DNA of 64,000 nt from Cesiribacter sp964504565 (GCA_964504565.1 CAZDEY010000005.1:124001-188000), one strand, 5' to 3'. Shown: positions 44,862 to 53,206, counted from the first letter of the stretch. A program made the numbers and translations. Notes: generated from the letters alone by a model not told the origin.

Positions 44862-46279
44862 TGGATAACCCACTTCAATTTTTTCAACTTAACCAGAAGC
44901 GCGATGCTCTGCTGCTTCTGCTGGCTGCCGGTTTGGTACTGATGGGCGGTAGTTTCTTTCTGCAATTTGCAATAGAACGCCACCACACGGCGCCTCTGCT
45001 TTTACTTTACGGAATACTATTTGCGGCTTACGGGCTGCTGGCAATCAACCGAAAGCATTTTACTATTCTGAGCATCTTGCTGATTGGAATACTGGTGCGG
45101 GTAGTGCTATTCTTTAGTTTGCCCAGCCTATCCGATGATTTTTACAGGTTTTTGTGGGACGGACATCTACAACTTCACGGCTACCATCCGTTTGCTCAAG
45201 TACCACAGTGGTATTGGGAAAACAGCAATCTGTTGACCGATCCGTACCTATACGAGCTTTTCGGTAAAATGAATTCGCCGGAGTACTTCACCATCTACCC
45301 GCCCATAACCCAGTGGCTATTTTTGCTGGCGGCTAAATGGGGAGGAACTAATCTTCTGCTGAGTGTAAATATTTTACGAGGGGTGTATCTATTGGCTGAA
45401 ATTATAGCCTGGTTTCAGCTTTTGCGCTTGCTGGGTTGGTTCGGCCGATCTAAAAAGCATATACTTCTGCTGGTACTGAACCCACTGGTATTTTTGGAAG
45501 GCGTAGGCAACCTACACCCGGAATTGCTCCTGCTACCGTTCTTATTTCTTCTGATTGAAGGGGTAGTTTTGATAGGGAAAAAGCAACATCGAGCATTAAG
45601 TTTACTGTCGATAGGCTTCGCTGGGGCAGTAGCGGTAAAGCTTTGGCCACTTCTTTTCGGTCCTTATCTATTCTTTAAGTTGGGTTGGAAGCGAGGCTTG
45701 GTATGGGTAGGAGTTTCCACCTTTTTGCTAACAATCTTATTCCTACCATTCTTAAACGAAGTTTTAACAAACGGATATACCCAAAGCCTAAGCCTGTACT
45801 TTCAGCATTTTGAGTTTAACGCCAGTTTGTACTATCTGGTGCGGTGGGTAGGAACGCTACTAGTTGGCTATAACCCTATTGCCACAGTAGCACCGGTACT
45901 AAGTTTACTCTCTGCAACTATTATAGTGGTTCTTAGCTGGTTTGCCTACCGCCAAAACTGGCATGTGGCCGCTGCATTTAGTATATTATATGCAGTGTTT
46001 CTGGTAGGAAGCGCCATTGTGCATCCGTGGTACGTACTTCCTCTAGTAGCCCTTGCACTTTTTATGAACCAAAGAGCCGCTATTGCCTGGAGTGCCCTTA
46101 TTTTATTAACATATGCCGGTTATACTGTCACGGGCTATCAGGAAATGCTCAGCCTGGTTGCTTTGGAATACGGGCTGGTACTAGCCTATTTAATTTTCGT
46201 CGATAAAAACTATACACTTAAAAATAGCCGTAGATACCTACGCAAACCCCTTTCGAACTATGGAAAAAACGTATTATAA
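44861..46279 (+). CDS. GT-C mannosyltransferase-like membrane protein
   Basis: Polytopic protein of 472 residues with about eleven to twelve spans. Its first luminal loop holds LSDDFYRFLWDGHLQLHGYH and PFAQVP, like the SDDxYRYLWDGR motif of polyprenol-phosphomannose-dependent GT-C enzymes (MptA/MptB-like); the double Asp is the likely catalytic site. It overlaps the GT2 gene by 1 bp and the peroxidase-like gene by 20 bp. It probably transfers a lipid-linked hexose made by the 42658 enzyme. Acceptor unknown. Confidence 0.78.
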   Translation: MDNPLQFFQLNQKRDALLLLLAAGLVLMGGSFFLQFAIERHHTAPLLLLYGILFAAYGLLAINRKHFTILSILLIGILVRVVLFFSLPSLSDDFYRFLWDGHLQLHGYHPFAQVPQWYWENSNLLTDPYLYELFGKMNSPEYFTIYPPITQWLFLLAAKWGGTNLLLSVNILRGVYLLAEIIAWFQLLRLLGWFGRSKKHILLLVLNPLVFLEGVGNLHPELLLLPFLFLLIEGVVLIGKKQHRALSLLSIGFAGAVAVKLWPLLFGPYLFFKLGWKRGLVWVGVSTFLLTILFLPFLNEVLTNGYTQSLSLYFQHFEFNASLYYLVRWVGTLLVGYNPIATVAPVLSLLSATIIVVLSWFAYRQNWHVAAAFSILYAVFLVGSAIVHPWYVLPLVALALFMNQRAAIAWSALILLTYAGYTVTGYQEMLSLVALEYGLVLAYLIFVDKNYTLKNSRRYLRKPLSNYGKNVL

Positions 46280-46595
46280 CCCCGCCGACCTGGCCAAATT
46301 TGGAAAAATAGGCGAGTTCAGCCCCAAGCTGGCCGAGAAATTCTTTGATTACTACGGCGAAGTATTTGCTGAAGGCGAACTAACCCAACGCGAAAAAAGC
46401 CTGATTGCTCTGGCGGTAGCCCACGCCGTACAGTGTCCGTACTGTATAGATGCTTACTCTAGCGACAGCTTGGAAAAAGGTGCCACCGAAGGCATGATGA
46501 TGGAAGCCGTACACGTTGCCGCTGCCATACGCGGCGGAGCCAGCCTGGTTCACGGCGTACAAATGATGAACAAGGTGAAGGAACTGACGATGTAA
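46260..46595 (+). CDS. Arsenosugar biosynthesis-associated peroxidase-like protein (carboxymuconolactone decarboxylase family)
   Basis: AhpD-like protein of 111 residues. FAEGELTQREKSLIALAVAH and the redox CxxC motif QCPYCIDAYSSD define the carboxymuconolactone decarboxylase/AhpD fold. The subtype matches the small protein typically encoded beside ArsS (TIGR04169-like). The pair of cysteines would permit a peroxidase or thiol-transfer role. Overlaps the GT-C gene by 20 bp. Confidence 0.88.
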   Translation: MEKTYYNPADLAKFGKIGEFSPKLAEKFFDYYGEVFAEGELTQREKSLIALAVAHAVQCPYCIDAYSSDSLEKGATEGMMMEAVHVAAAIRGGASLVHGVQMMNKVKELTM

Positions 46596-46602
46596 AATTC
46601 TA

Positions 46603-46623
46603 ATTACGAATTACGAATTACGA
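46603..46623. repeat. Heptamer tandem repeat ATTACGA x3
   Basis: Three exact copies of ATTACGA, flanked by AAATTC and GAATTT that form an inverted pair. Lies 8 bp after the peroxidase-like gene and 11 bp before the next start. Confidence 0.65.
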
Positions 46624-46634
46624 ATTTTAAACTG

Positions 46635-47317
46635 GTGAAATCAGTTAGCGAAAAATATCACCCTGACTACATTAATATGCTTGCCCTGATAAATCTTGTT
46701 GTCATAAGCTTATTAACATCATTTCAGAGATATATAGAGGGTGAGTATATCGCCTTTTTCGCATTGATGTCAATTGCTGCATTTGCTGTAGTAATTTTGT
46801 GGTCAATTAGGGGCGTAGTCTTCCATAGTGATTCTATGATTGTCTATTCACCCATTCTACCTCTAAAATCTATAATACCTTTTGATGAAATTCGAGGGAT
46901 AAGCTATAGGGTAGATTATGACAACAGAAATAAAGATGAGACTAAAATTTTGGTTATTAATTATAATAGAAATAAACAAATCAGAATTTTAAAATATGCC
47001 TTATTGGATGTGGCGAGTTTAGAAAAGGATTTATTATCCCGCTTTGGGTTTGCCGTTACCCATCACTTATTCCTGTAGCAGGTGCAGACTTAGTTAATTT
47101 ATTTAGAGAGTTACAATATTTTAATTCTAGGCACTATACAAAGTGGTTTGTAGTTCACCTGATAAGCGGATTACTGTTTCTTAGTTTAGGCATTTGGCTC
47201 TTTAGTAAAAGTAACGAAGCATTGCACTTCATCTTCATATTGATAGGTATTTTTGCTTTTTACAATTCAGTCAAGAACCTAATTCTGAAAAGGAGATCGG
47301 CAGACTTATATACATAG
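46635..47317 (+). pseudogene. Frameshifted small membrane protein with PH-like domain
   Basis: The first frame (46635-47078; GTG start, 147 residues) has two membrane spans and a YdjM/bPH-like segment (RGVVFHSDSMIVYSPILPLK, then IPFDEIRGISYRV). It closes just where a second frame, without any start codon, carries on: VAGADLVNLFRELQYFNSRH, two further spans and RRSADLYT to a stop at 47317. The absence of a start in the second frame suggests one original gene and a frameshift near 47050-47078. AT-rich and unrelated to the ArsS genes around it. No function can be stated. Confidence 0.5.
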
Positions 47318-47325
47318 ATAGAAAT

Positions 47326-47357
47326 CACCAATTCGCTACTTCACAAACTCACCAATT
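47326..47357. repeat. Degenerate octamer tandem repeat (4 units)
   Basis: CACCAATT CGCTACTT CACAAACT CACCAATT, 31 bp before the arsS start. Weaker units continue into the leader. Confidence 0.6.
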
Positions 47358-47388
47358 TAACCAGCCAACAGTTACTAGCCACCAAAAA

Positions 47389-48455
47389 ATGAAAAGCCTT
47401 AAGCGACAAAATCACGAACTCTCCGATTCTTTTATTCAACTAGAGGTATTGCAGGCTCCGCGACCCGATGGAAGCCAGTTTCCGCGGTTTGAGAAGAAGC
47501 TTCGGGAAATTGATTTGCTTCCGCTTAAACCCACCCAGCTGGAGATATTTCAGGTGAATTTGGGAAAAATGTGCAACCAAACCTGCAAGCACTGCCACGT
47601 AGATGCCGGCCCGGATCGCAAAGAGATTATGACCCGGGAAACCATGCAGCAATGCTTAGATGCGCTAGATGCTTCAGCTAAGGCTGGTTTAGAGGTGAAA
47701 ACGGTTGACCTTACTGGCGGTGCGCCGGAAATGAATCCCGATTTTCGGTGGTTTGTAGAAGGGCTGTCGGCTCGGGGGCTGCATATAATTGTACGCTGTA
47801 ACCTGACTATTATCCTGGCCAATCCTAAGTATCACGATCTTCCCCAATTCTTCAAGAAGCATAAGGTGGAAGTGGTAAGCTCATTGCCTCACTTTTCGGC
47901 CCGCCGTACCGATGCCCAGCGCGGCGATGGGGTGTTTGAAAAATCCATTAAGGCGTTANNNNNNNNNNAAATGAGGTGGGGTACGGCATTGAGGGTTTGG
48001 GCTTGAACCTTCACTTGGTTTATAACCCGAGCGGTGCTTTTCTGCCGGCGGGGCAGGCCGGGCTGGAGAAAGAATTTAAAAGCCAGCTTCAGCACCAGTT
48101 TGGTATTCAGTTCAATAACCTGTTAGTAATCACCAATTTACCCATCAGCCGCTTTCTGGATTATTTGGTAGAAAGTGGCAACTACGAGGGGTATATGGAA
48201 AAGCTGATTGGGGCGTTTAACCCGGCGGCGGCGGCCAACGTGATGTGCCGGAATACCATTTCGGTAGGCTGGGACGGTAAGCTCTACGATTGCGACTTCA
48301 ACCAAATGCTGGAACTGGAGGTAGCCGACAGTGCCCCTAACCATATCAAAAATTTTGATACGCTGGCACTGAATGGGCGGAACATTGTGCTTAACCAACA
48401 CTGTTACGGCTGTACCGCCGGGGCTGGTAGTAGCTGCGGGGGGCAAACCGCCTAG
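47389..48455 (+). CDS. arsS: Arsenosugar biosynthesis radical SAM protein ArsS (interrupted by assembly gap)
   Basis: Radical SAM enzyme that in studied bacteria joins a 5'-deoxyadenosyl group to dimethylated arsenic to begin arsenosugars. The cluster motif is GKMCNQTCKHCHVDAGP (CxxxCxxC), followed by KTVDLTGGAPEMNP. After the gap comes NEVGYGIEGLGLNLHLVYNP and the C-terminal Cys-rich tail HCYGCTAGAGSSCGGQTA; the Cys in SSCGG stands where relatives have selenocysteine. Frames before and after the gap differ only because of its nominal length; the missing part between SIKAL and NEVGYG is probably a few codons. The start is ATG at 47389. Confidence 0.9.
47959..47968. other. Assembly gap (10 N)
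   Basis: Ten N inside arsS, between codons for SIKAL and NEVGYG. The flanking protein aligns as continuous, so the true gap is likely short. Confidence 0.99.
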
Positions 48456-48458
48456 CTT

Positions 48459-48986
48459 ATGCATTATGTATTCAAGTCGGTACTAAATACCGGAAGCAAA
48501 CTAGCCTACGCAATTTTAGCGGCCGTTATGTTAATGGCCTGCGGTAAGGAGCGGTCGTACAAAATGCAGTTAGCCATGCTGCCTAATTTTGATGTTCCGG
48601 TTATTTCGGTAGAAGACCTGGCTAAGTTGATGGAGAATGAGAATCTGGTAATTTTAGATACCCGGGCACCGGCAGAGTACAAAGTCAGCCACCTAAATAA
48701 TGCCCGCTTTGTCGATTATGATAATTTTTCGCTTGCTGATGTGAAAGATGTCAGTAAAAATGCTACCGTAGTTGTATACTGTTCAGTGGGTTACCGTAGT
48801 GGTAAGGTGGGTAAAAAATTAACGGAAGCCGGTTATACTAAAGTATACAATCTGGACGGTGGTATTCTAGATTGGAAGAATAAGGGGCAGAAAGTTTATA
48901 ACCCCCAAGGCATAGTCACGGACTCGGTTCATACCTATAATAAACACTGGTCGAAGTATTTGACTAGGGGGGTGGCGGTTTACTAG
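48459..48986 (+). CDS. Rhodanese-domain lipoprotein
   Basis: Lipoprotein of 175 residues. Signal sequence ending LMACGKE (lipobox), then a single rhodanese domain from about residue 45: VISVEDLAKLMENENLVILD, the active-site loop VVYCSVGYRSGKVGKKL with catalytic Cys, and YNLDGGILDWKN. Would transfer sulfane sulfur in the periplasm. A rhodanese is common next to ArsS. It starts 3 bp after arsS, so co-transcribed. Its stop falls within a TTTAAA palindrome. Confidence 0.88.
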   Translation: MHYVFKSVLNTGSKLAYAILAAVMLMACGKERSYKMQLAMLPNFDVPVISVEDLAKLMENENLVILDTRAPAEYKVSHLNNARFVDYDNFSLADVKDVSKNATVVVYCSVGYRSGKVGKKLTEAGYTKVYNLDGGILDWKNKGQKVYNPQGIVTDSVHTYNKHWSKYLTRGVAVY

Positions 48987-49004
48987 CGAGGTTTAAACCT
49001 CGCT
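48985..49004. repeat. 20-bp perfect palindrome, TTTAAA core
   Basis: AGCGAGGTTTAAACCTCGCT. Overlaps the end of the rhodanese stop codon. Confidence 0.7.
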
Positions 49005-49023
49005 CTGATCCTTCACATTCTAT

Positions 49024-49067
49024 ATTATCCATAGGCGGCCGCCGCGCGGTTTAAACCTATGGATAAT
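49024..49067. repeat. Palindrome with inserted GC-rich loop
   Basis: Stem ATTATCCATAGG (49024-49035) with CCTATGGATAAT (49056-49067); the 20-nt loop holds a GC-rich insert (CGGCCGCCGCGCGG) and TTTAAA. Without the insert it would be a simple TTTAAA-core palindrome. It lies 17 bp before the transposase start. Confidence 0.65.
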
Positions 49068-49084
49068 CATTCGGTTTAAGATTT

Positions 49085-49519
49085 ATGCCCCGCAACCTTA
49101 GCCAAATCTATGTCCATGCTATTTGGTCTGTAAAAAACAGAGAGGCTATACTGCACCCTTCGTTCAGGCAAGACTTATTCGATCATATCAGAACCAGGTT
49201 TTCATTAACCAAACTTCAAATTATTGAAATAGGAGGTGTAGAAGACCATATTCATATCCTTTTCCAACTACCATTAACCGTACCTATTTCTGAAGCAATA
49301 AAACTAATTAAAGGGGAGTCCAGCTTTTGGATTAATACCAAAACCTTTCTGGCCGGAACTTTCAAATGGCAAAATGGCTACGGAGCATTTTCCGTTAGCC
49401 CCAATAGGTTAGAGCATATTCTAAACTATATTCAAAATCAGGAAAAGCATCATAAGGGTCAGAACTTTGAGGAAGAGCTACTATTTTTGCAAGAAAGAGC
49501 ATCAAAGCCACGGATTTAA
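49085..49519 (+). CDS. IS200/RAYT-like transposase
   Basis: Y1 HUH transposase of 144 residues, IS200/IS605-like and similar in size to REP-associated tyrosine transposases. The HUH motif is HIHILFQLP near residue 57; the catalytic Tyr is in LNYIQNQEKHHKGQ. Stand-alone, with palindromes on both sides (49024-49067 and 49503-49532) that may be its targets or ends. No second transposase gene is present. Interrupts the ArsS cluster. Confidence 0.85.
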   Translation: MPRNLSQIYVHAIWSVKNREAILHPSFRQDLFDHIRTRFSLTKLQIIEIGGVEDHIHILFQLPLTVPISEAIKLIKGESSFWINTKTFLAGTFKWQNGYGAFSVSPNRLEHILNYIQNQEKHHKGQNFEEELLFLQERASKPRI

Positions 49520-49532
49520 ACCCGTGGCTTTG
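49503..49532. repeat. 30-bp palindrome (one mismatch), TTTAAA core
   Basis: CAAAGCCACGGATTT with AAACCCGTGGCTTTG. The transposase stop codon lies inside the core. 16 bp before the TIGR04282-type gene. Confidence 0.7.
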
Positions 49533-49547
49533 AAATTAACATTTTAA

Positions 49548-50153
49548 ATGACCGAAAACCACCTCATCATCTTCGTAAAAAACCGTATTGCCGGTAAAAC
49601 TAAAACCCGCCTGGCTAGAACTATTGGTAATGATAAGGCATTAGCTATCTACGAAGAACTTCTTGCTTGTACCCATTCTGTAACCGCCCCATTGCAGTAC
49701 AAAAAGTGGGTATTTTTCAGTGAGTATACCGAAGAAAACAGCCTATGGGGCGAAGGTTACGAACAAGCAGTGCAGGTAGGAAAAGATTTGGGGGAACGTA
49801 TGCATAATGCTTTTGAGAAATGTTTTGCGGAGGGGGCCAAACGGGTCTGCATAATTGGAACCGATTGTTTTGAGCTGGAAACCCAACACCTGCAAACCGC
49901 CTTCGAAAAGCTTGAACAAAACGATATGGTAGTAGGCCCCGCTGATGATGGTGGATACTATCTTCTAGGTTTACAAGAGCAACAACCCGAGCTGTTCTTA
50001 AATAAAACCTGGAGTACCCCAGACGTTCTGGCTGAGACACTGGAAACTAGTAAACACTTAGGGTTAAAGGTCGAGCAATTAAGTAAACTTCACGACTTGG
50101 ATGATGAAAATGATCTGAAAAGATACCTCGCTATAAAAAACAACAAAAAATAG
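49548..50153 (+). CDS. TIGR04282-family arsenosugar biosynthesis glycosyltransferase
   Basis: CofC-like nucleotidyl/glycosyl transferase of 201 residues: LIIFVKNRIAGKTKTRLAR at the start, the GTDCFELE metal-site segment, GPADDGGYYLLGLQ and KTWSTPDVL. This family (TIGR04282) is a hallmark of ArsS loci. The substrate is unknown. Normal length. The start ATG lies 16 bp after the palindrome, so it may need its own promoter. Confidence 0.9.
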   Translation: MTENHLIIFVKNRIAGKTKTRLARTIGNDKALAIYEELLACTHSVTAPLQYKKWVFFSEYTEENSLWGEGYEQAVQVGKDLGERMHNAFEKCFAEGAKRVCIIGTDCFELETQHLQTAFEKLEQNDMVVGPADDGGYYLLGLQEQQPELFLNKTWSTPDVLAETLETSKHLGLKVEQLSKLHDLDDENDLKRYLAIKNNKK

Positions 50154-50155
50154 TT

Positions 50156-50188
50156 CCCTCTCCCCCTGGGAGAGGGTTAGGGTGAGGG
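50156..50188. repeat. C/G-rich REP-like element
   Basis: CCCTCTCCC / GGGAGAGGG stem with 3-nt loop, then TTAGGGTGAGGG. Same family as 42622. Confidence 0.7.
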
Positions 50189-50219
50189 TTTTTCCACATT
50201 AACTATTTACCTTTACCCT

Positions 50220-51734
50220 ATGGGAATTCGCTCAGTACTTGCCAAACCCCTGGCCGCCTGGATAGCCACCGAAACCGAACGTTGGAGTAGCCGCCCGGTA
50301 GAAACTCAGAAGAAATGGTTTAAAAGACTAATTAAGGCCGGAGGCAAAACGGCCTACGGTAAAGACCATAACTTTGACGGCATAAATACCTATGAGGATT
50401 TTAAGGAACGAGTTCTGCTCAACGACTACGAAGACCTAAAGCCCTACATTGAACGGATAAAAACCGGCGAGCGAGATGTACTATGGCCGGGCTTACCAGC
50501 CTACTTTGGCAAAACCAGCGGAACCACCTCGGGTACCAAGTATATTCCCATAACCAAAGATTCTATTCCCTACCATATCAGCAGCGCCCGAAATGCCCTA
50601 TTAAGCCACGTACACGCTACGGGTAACGGCAAATTTCTGGATGGTAAGCTAATATTTTTGAGCGGTAGCCCGGAAATGCACAAGGAAAACGGTATCTATA
50701 TTGGGCGGCTTTCCGGTATAGTAAACCACCATGTGCCGCAGTATCTGCGTACTAACCAATTGCCTTCCTACCCAACCAATATGATTGACGATTGGGAAAC
50801 GAAGGTGGATACCATAGTTGAAGAAACCCTGGATAAGGACATGAGCCTAATCAGCGGTATACCGCCCTGGGTGCAAATGTACTTCGATAAAATTCAGGCC
50901 AGGACTGGTAAAAAGATCAAAGACGTATTCCCCAATTTTGGTCTTTTTGTATACGGTGGGGTAAATTTTGAACCCTACCGAGCGAAGTTATTCGATACCA
51001 TTGGAAAGGCGGTAGCTAGCGTAGAAACCTACCCGGCCTCCGAGGGATTTATTGCCTACCAGGATCAGCCCTTCGATCTTACCCAAGGCAATCCACCACT
51101 TTTGTTGCTATTGAACCACGGCATATACTACGAATTTATACCAGCCGACCGCTACTTTGAGAAAAACCCGCCCCGATTAAACATTGAAGAGGTGGAGCTA
51201 GGTGTAAACTACGCCTTAGTAATGAATACCAACGCCGGCCTATGGGGCTACAGCATTGGCGATACGGTGCAGTTTGTAAGTAAAAACCCGTACCGAATTG
51301 TGGTATCTGGCAGAATTAAGCATTTTATTTCGGCCTTTGGTGAGCACGTAATTGGTTCCGAAGTTGAAGCCGCTATGCGCGCCACCCGCGAGAAATTCCC
51401 CGAAGCCGAGCTTACCGAATTTACCGTAGCCCCGCAGGTTACGCCAAAGGAAGGCTTGCCGCTACACGAGTGGTACATTGAATTTGCCCAGCCTCCGGCC
51501 AGTTTGCCCGACTTTGAAAAAGAGCTTAACTTGCAATTGCAAAAACGAAATACCTACTACGATGACCTAATTACCGGCAATGTACTCAGGCCGTTACGGG
51601 TGCTGCCCCTACAAGCCGGAGCCTTTCAGCAGTATATGAAAAGCCAGGGCAAATTGGGCGGCCAAAATAAAGTGCCCCGCCTCAGCAACGACCGCAAGTT
51701 AGCCGATGGTCTGCAGATGTACGTAATCAGTTAG
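50220..51734 (+). CDS. GH3 family acyl-adenylate enzyme
   Basis: Protein of 504 residues of the GH3 auxin-responsive promoter family, an acyl-adenylating enzyme related to plant amidosynthetases. The ATP motif is YFGKTSGTTSGTKYIPIT; VYGGVNFEPYR, TYPASEGFIAYQ and GYSIGDTVQFVS are the further family motifs. Bacterial substrates are unknown. Often found in Bacteroidota and here is the last gene of the ArsS cluster; its link to the pathway is only by position. Confidence 0.85.
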   Translation: MGIRSVLAKPLAAWIATETERWSSRPVETQKKWFKRLIKAGGKTAYGKDHNFDGINTYEDFKERVLLNDYEDLKPYIERIKTGERDVLWPGLPAYFGKTSGTTSGTKYIPITKDSIPYHISSARNALLSHVHATGNGKFLDGKLIFLSGSPEMHKENGIYIGRLSGIVNHHVPQYLRTNQLPSYPTNMIDDWETKVDTIVEETLDKDMSLISGIPPWVQMYFDKIQARTGKKIKDVFPNFGLFVYGGVNFEPYRAKLFDTIGKAVASVETYPASEGFIAYQDQPFDLTQGNPPLLLLLNHGIYYEFIPADRYFEKNPPRLNIEEVELGVNYALVMNTNAGLWGYSIGDTVQFVSKNPYRIVVSGRIKHFISAFGEHVIGSEVEAAMRATREKFPEAELTEFTVAPQVTPKEGLPLHEWYIEFAQPPASLPDFEKELNLQLQKRNTYYDDLITGNVLRPLRVLPLQAGAFQQYMKSQGKLGGQNKVPRLSNDRKLADGLQMYVIS

Positions 51735-51770
51735 AAGTTAGAAGTTAGAAGTTAGAAGTTAGAAGTTAGA
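51729..51770. repeat. Heptamer tandem repeat AGTTAGA x6
   Basis: Six exact 7-bp copies, starting inside the GH3 stop region. Part of a 308-bp gene-free stretch to 52042. Confidence 0.8.
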
Positions 51771-51832
51771 AATGAAAGGTGGTGACGGCAGACCATTTAA
51801 AAATTAAAACCGTGACGCTATTATAACGGGTT

Positions 51833-51957
51833 CCCCTCTTGAGAGGTGGGGGTGTGTTAGCCTATCCGAACTAAAGGCAAGCCTTTTCTATATATTAATT
51901 GAGCCAACACACCCCGGTCTGGCGTGACCCGGCTGCGCCGACCCCACTCAACAGGGG
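51833..51957. repeat. Paired REP-like element
   Basis: The two ends carry CCCCTCTTGAG and CTCAACAGGGG (imperfect inverse), and a 10-bp inverted repeat GGGGTGTGTT / AACACACCCC lies inside (51849-51858 and 51906-51915). It could fold as one large cruciform. No coding sequence. Confidence 0.6.
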
Positions 51958-52042
51958 GATCCTGCCAATTAACTTTGCCCAATACCAACACCCAATAACC
52001 ACTATTAAATAATTAGCCACCAAGCACTTAAAACATACTCCC

Positions 52043-53206
52043 TTGAATAAACGACACATAGCAATTCTTGGCTCTACCGGCTCGATTGGTACTCAGGCGC
52101 TGGATGTAATAGCGCGCCACCCCAATAATTTTCAGGTTGAAGTGCTTACCGCCGGCAGTAACTGGAAATTACTGGTAGAACAGGCCAAAAAGTTTACGCC
52201 CAACGCGGTGGTTATTAGCAACGAAGACCACTACGCCGCTGTGCGCGAGGCATTAGACTCACATGATATAAAAGTATATGCCGGTGCAAATGCTCTAGCT
52301 TCCGTAGTGGAGATGGAAACTATTGATGTAGTGCTAACCGCGCTGGTAGGCTACGCCGGCTTACTGCCCACCCTTCGGGCAATTGAAAGCGGAAAAGCTA
52401 TAGCCCTGGCTAATAAAGAAACCCTGGTGGTTGCCGGCGATTTAGTTACCCAGAAAGCCCGCGAAAAAGGGGTAAACCTTTATCCGGTTGATAGTGAACA
52501 CTCGGCTATATTCCAGTGCCTGGTGGGGGAGTTTCATAACCCAATCGAGAAAATCATCCTTACCGCATCCGGTGGGCCGTTTAGAGGTAAAACACGCGCC
52601 GAGTTGGAGCAGGTAACCAAAGCTCAGGCCCTAAAGCACCCCAATTGGGATATGGGCGCTAAAATTACCATTGATAGTGCTTCCTTAATGAACAAGGGCT
52701 TGGAGGTAATTGAAGCTAAATGGTTGTTTGGCCTTAGCCCGGAGCAAATTGAGGTGGTAGTTCATCCCCAAAGTATAATTCATAGCCTGGTGCAGTTTCA
52801 GGATGGCTCTATGAAGGCTCAAATGGGCTTGCCCGATATGCGGGTGCCTATCCAGTTTGCGCTAAGCTACCCCGATAGGCTGGCCGCCAATTTTCCGCGT
52901 TTCAATTTTCTGGACTACCCTAGCCTTACCTTTGAGCAACCGGATACGGAGAATTTTCCTAACCTGGGCCTGGCTTATGAGGCAATGCGCCGGGGTGGTA
53001 ACAGTGCCTGCGTACTAAATGCGGCCAACGAAATTGCTGTGGCAGAATTTTTACAAGAGAATATTCGTTTCCTGGATATGCCTAAGTTAATTGAAGCTAC
53101 GCTGAACAAGGTAAGCTTTGTAGCTAAGCCCACGCTAGACGATTATATAGCATCTAATAAAGAAGCACGAATAGTAGCTGCTGAACTTGCGCAACAAATT
53201 GCTTAA
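52043..53206 (+). CDS. dxr: 1-deoxy-D-xylulose-5-phosphate reductoisomerase
   Basis: Second enzyme of the MEP isoprenoid pathway, 387 residues. NADPH site GSTGSIGTQALDV, the metal and substrate motifs VDSEHSAIFQCL, LTASGGPFRG, KHPNWDMGAKITIDSASLMN and IEAKWLFGL. Start is TTG at 52043 (followed by N-K-R-H-I). It is 108 bp before rseP in the same direction, an order common in Bacteroidota. Its product may feed the polyprenyl carriers used by the glycosyltransferases in the window. Confidence 0.95.
   Translation: MNKRHIAILGSTGSIGTQALDVIARHPNNFQVEVLTAGSNWKLLVEQAKKFTPNAVVISNEDHYAAVREALDSHDIKVYAGANALASVVEMETIDVVLTALVGYAGLLPTLRAIESGKAIALANKETLVVAGDLVTQKAREKGVNLYPVDSEHSAIFQCLVGEFHNPIEKIILTASGGPFRGKTRAELEQVTKAQALKHPNWDMGAKITIDSASLMNKGLEVIEAKWLFGLSPEQIEVVVHPQSIIHSLVQFQDGSMKAQMGLPDMRVPIQFALSYPDRLAANFPRFNFLDYPSLTFEQPDTENFPNLGLAYEAMRRGGNSACVLNAANEIAVAEFLQENIRFLDMPKLIEATLNKVSFVAKPTLDDYIASNKEARIVAAELAQQIA

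Noticed and set aside
48040..48064. Possible REP inserted in arsS giving a LPAGQAG stretch
   Set aside because: The local length looks as in relatives (a LPxxQxxLE motif), so an insertion is not supported.
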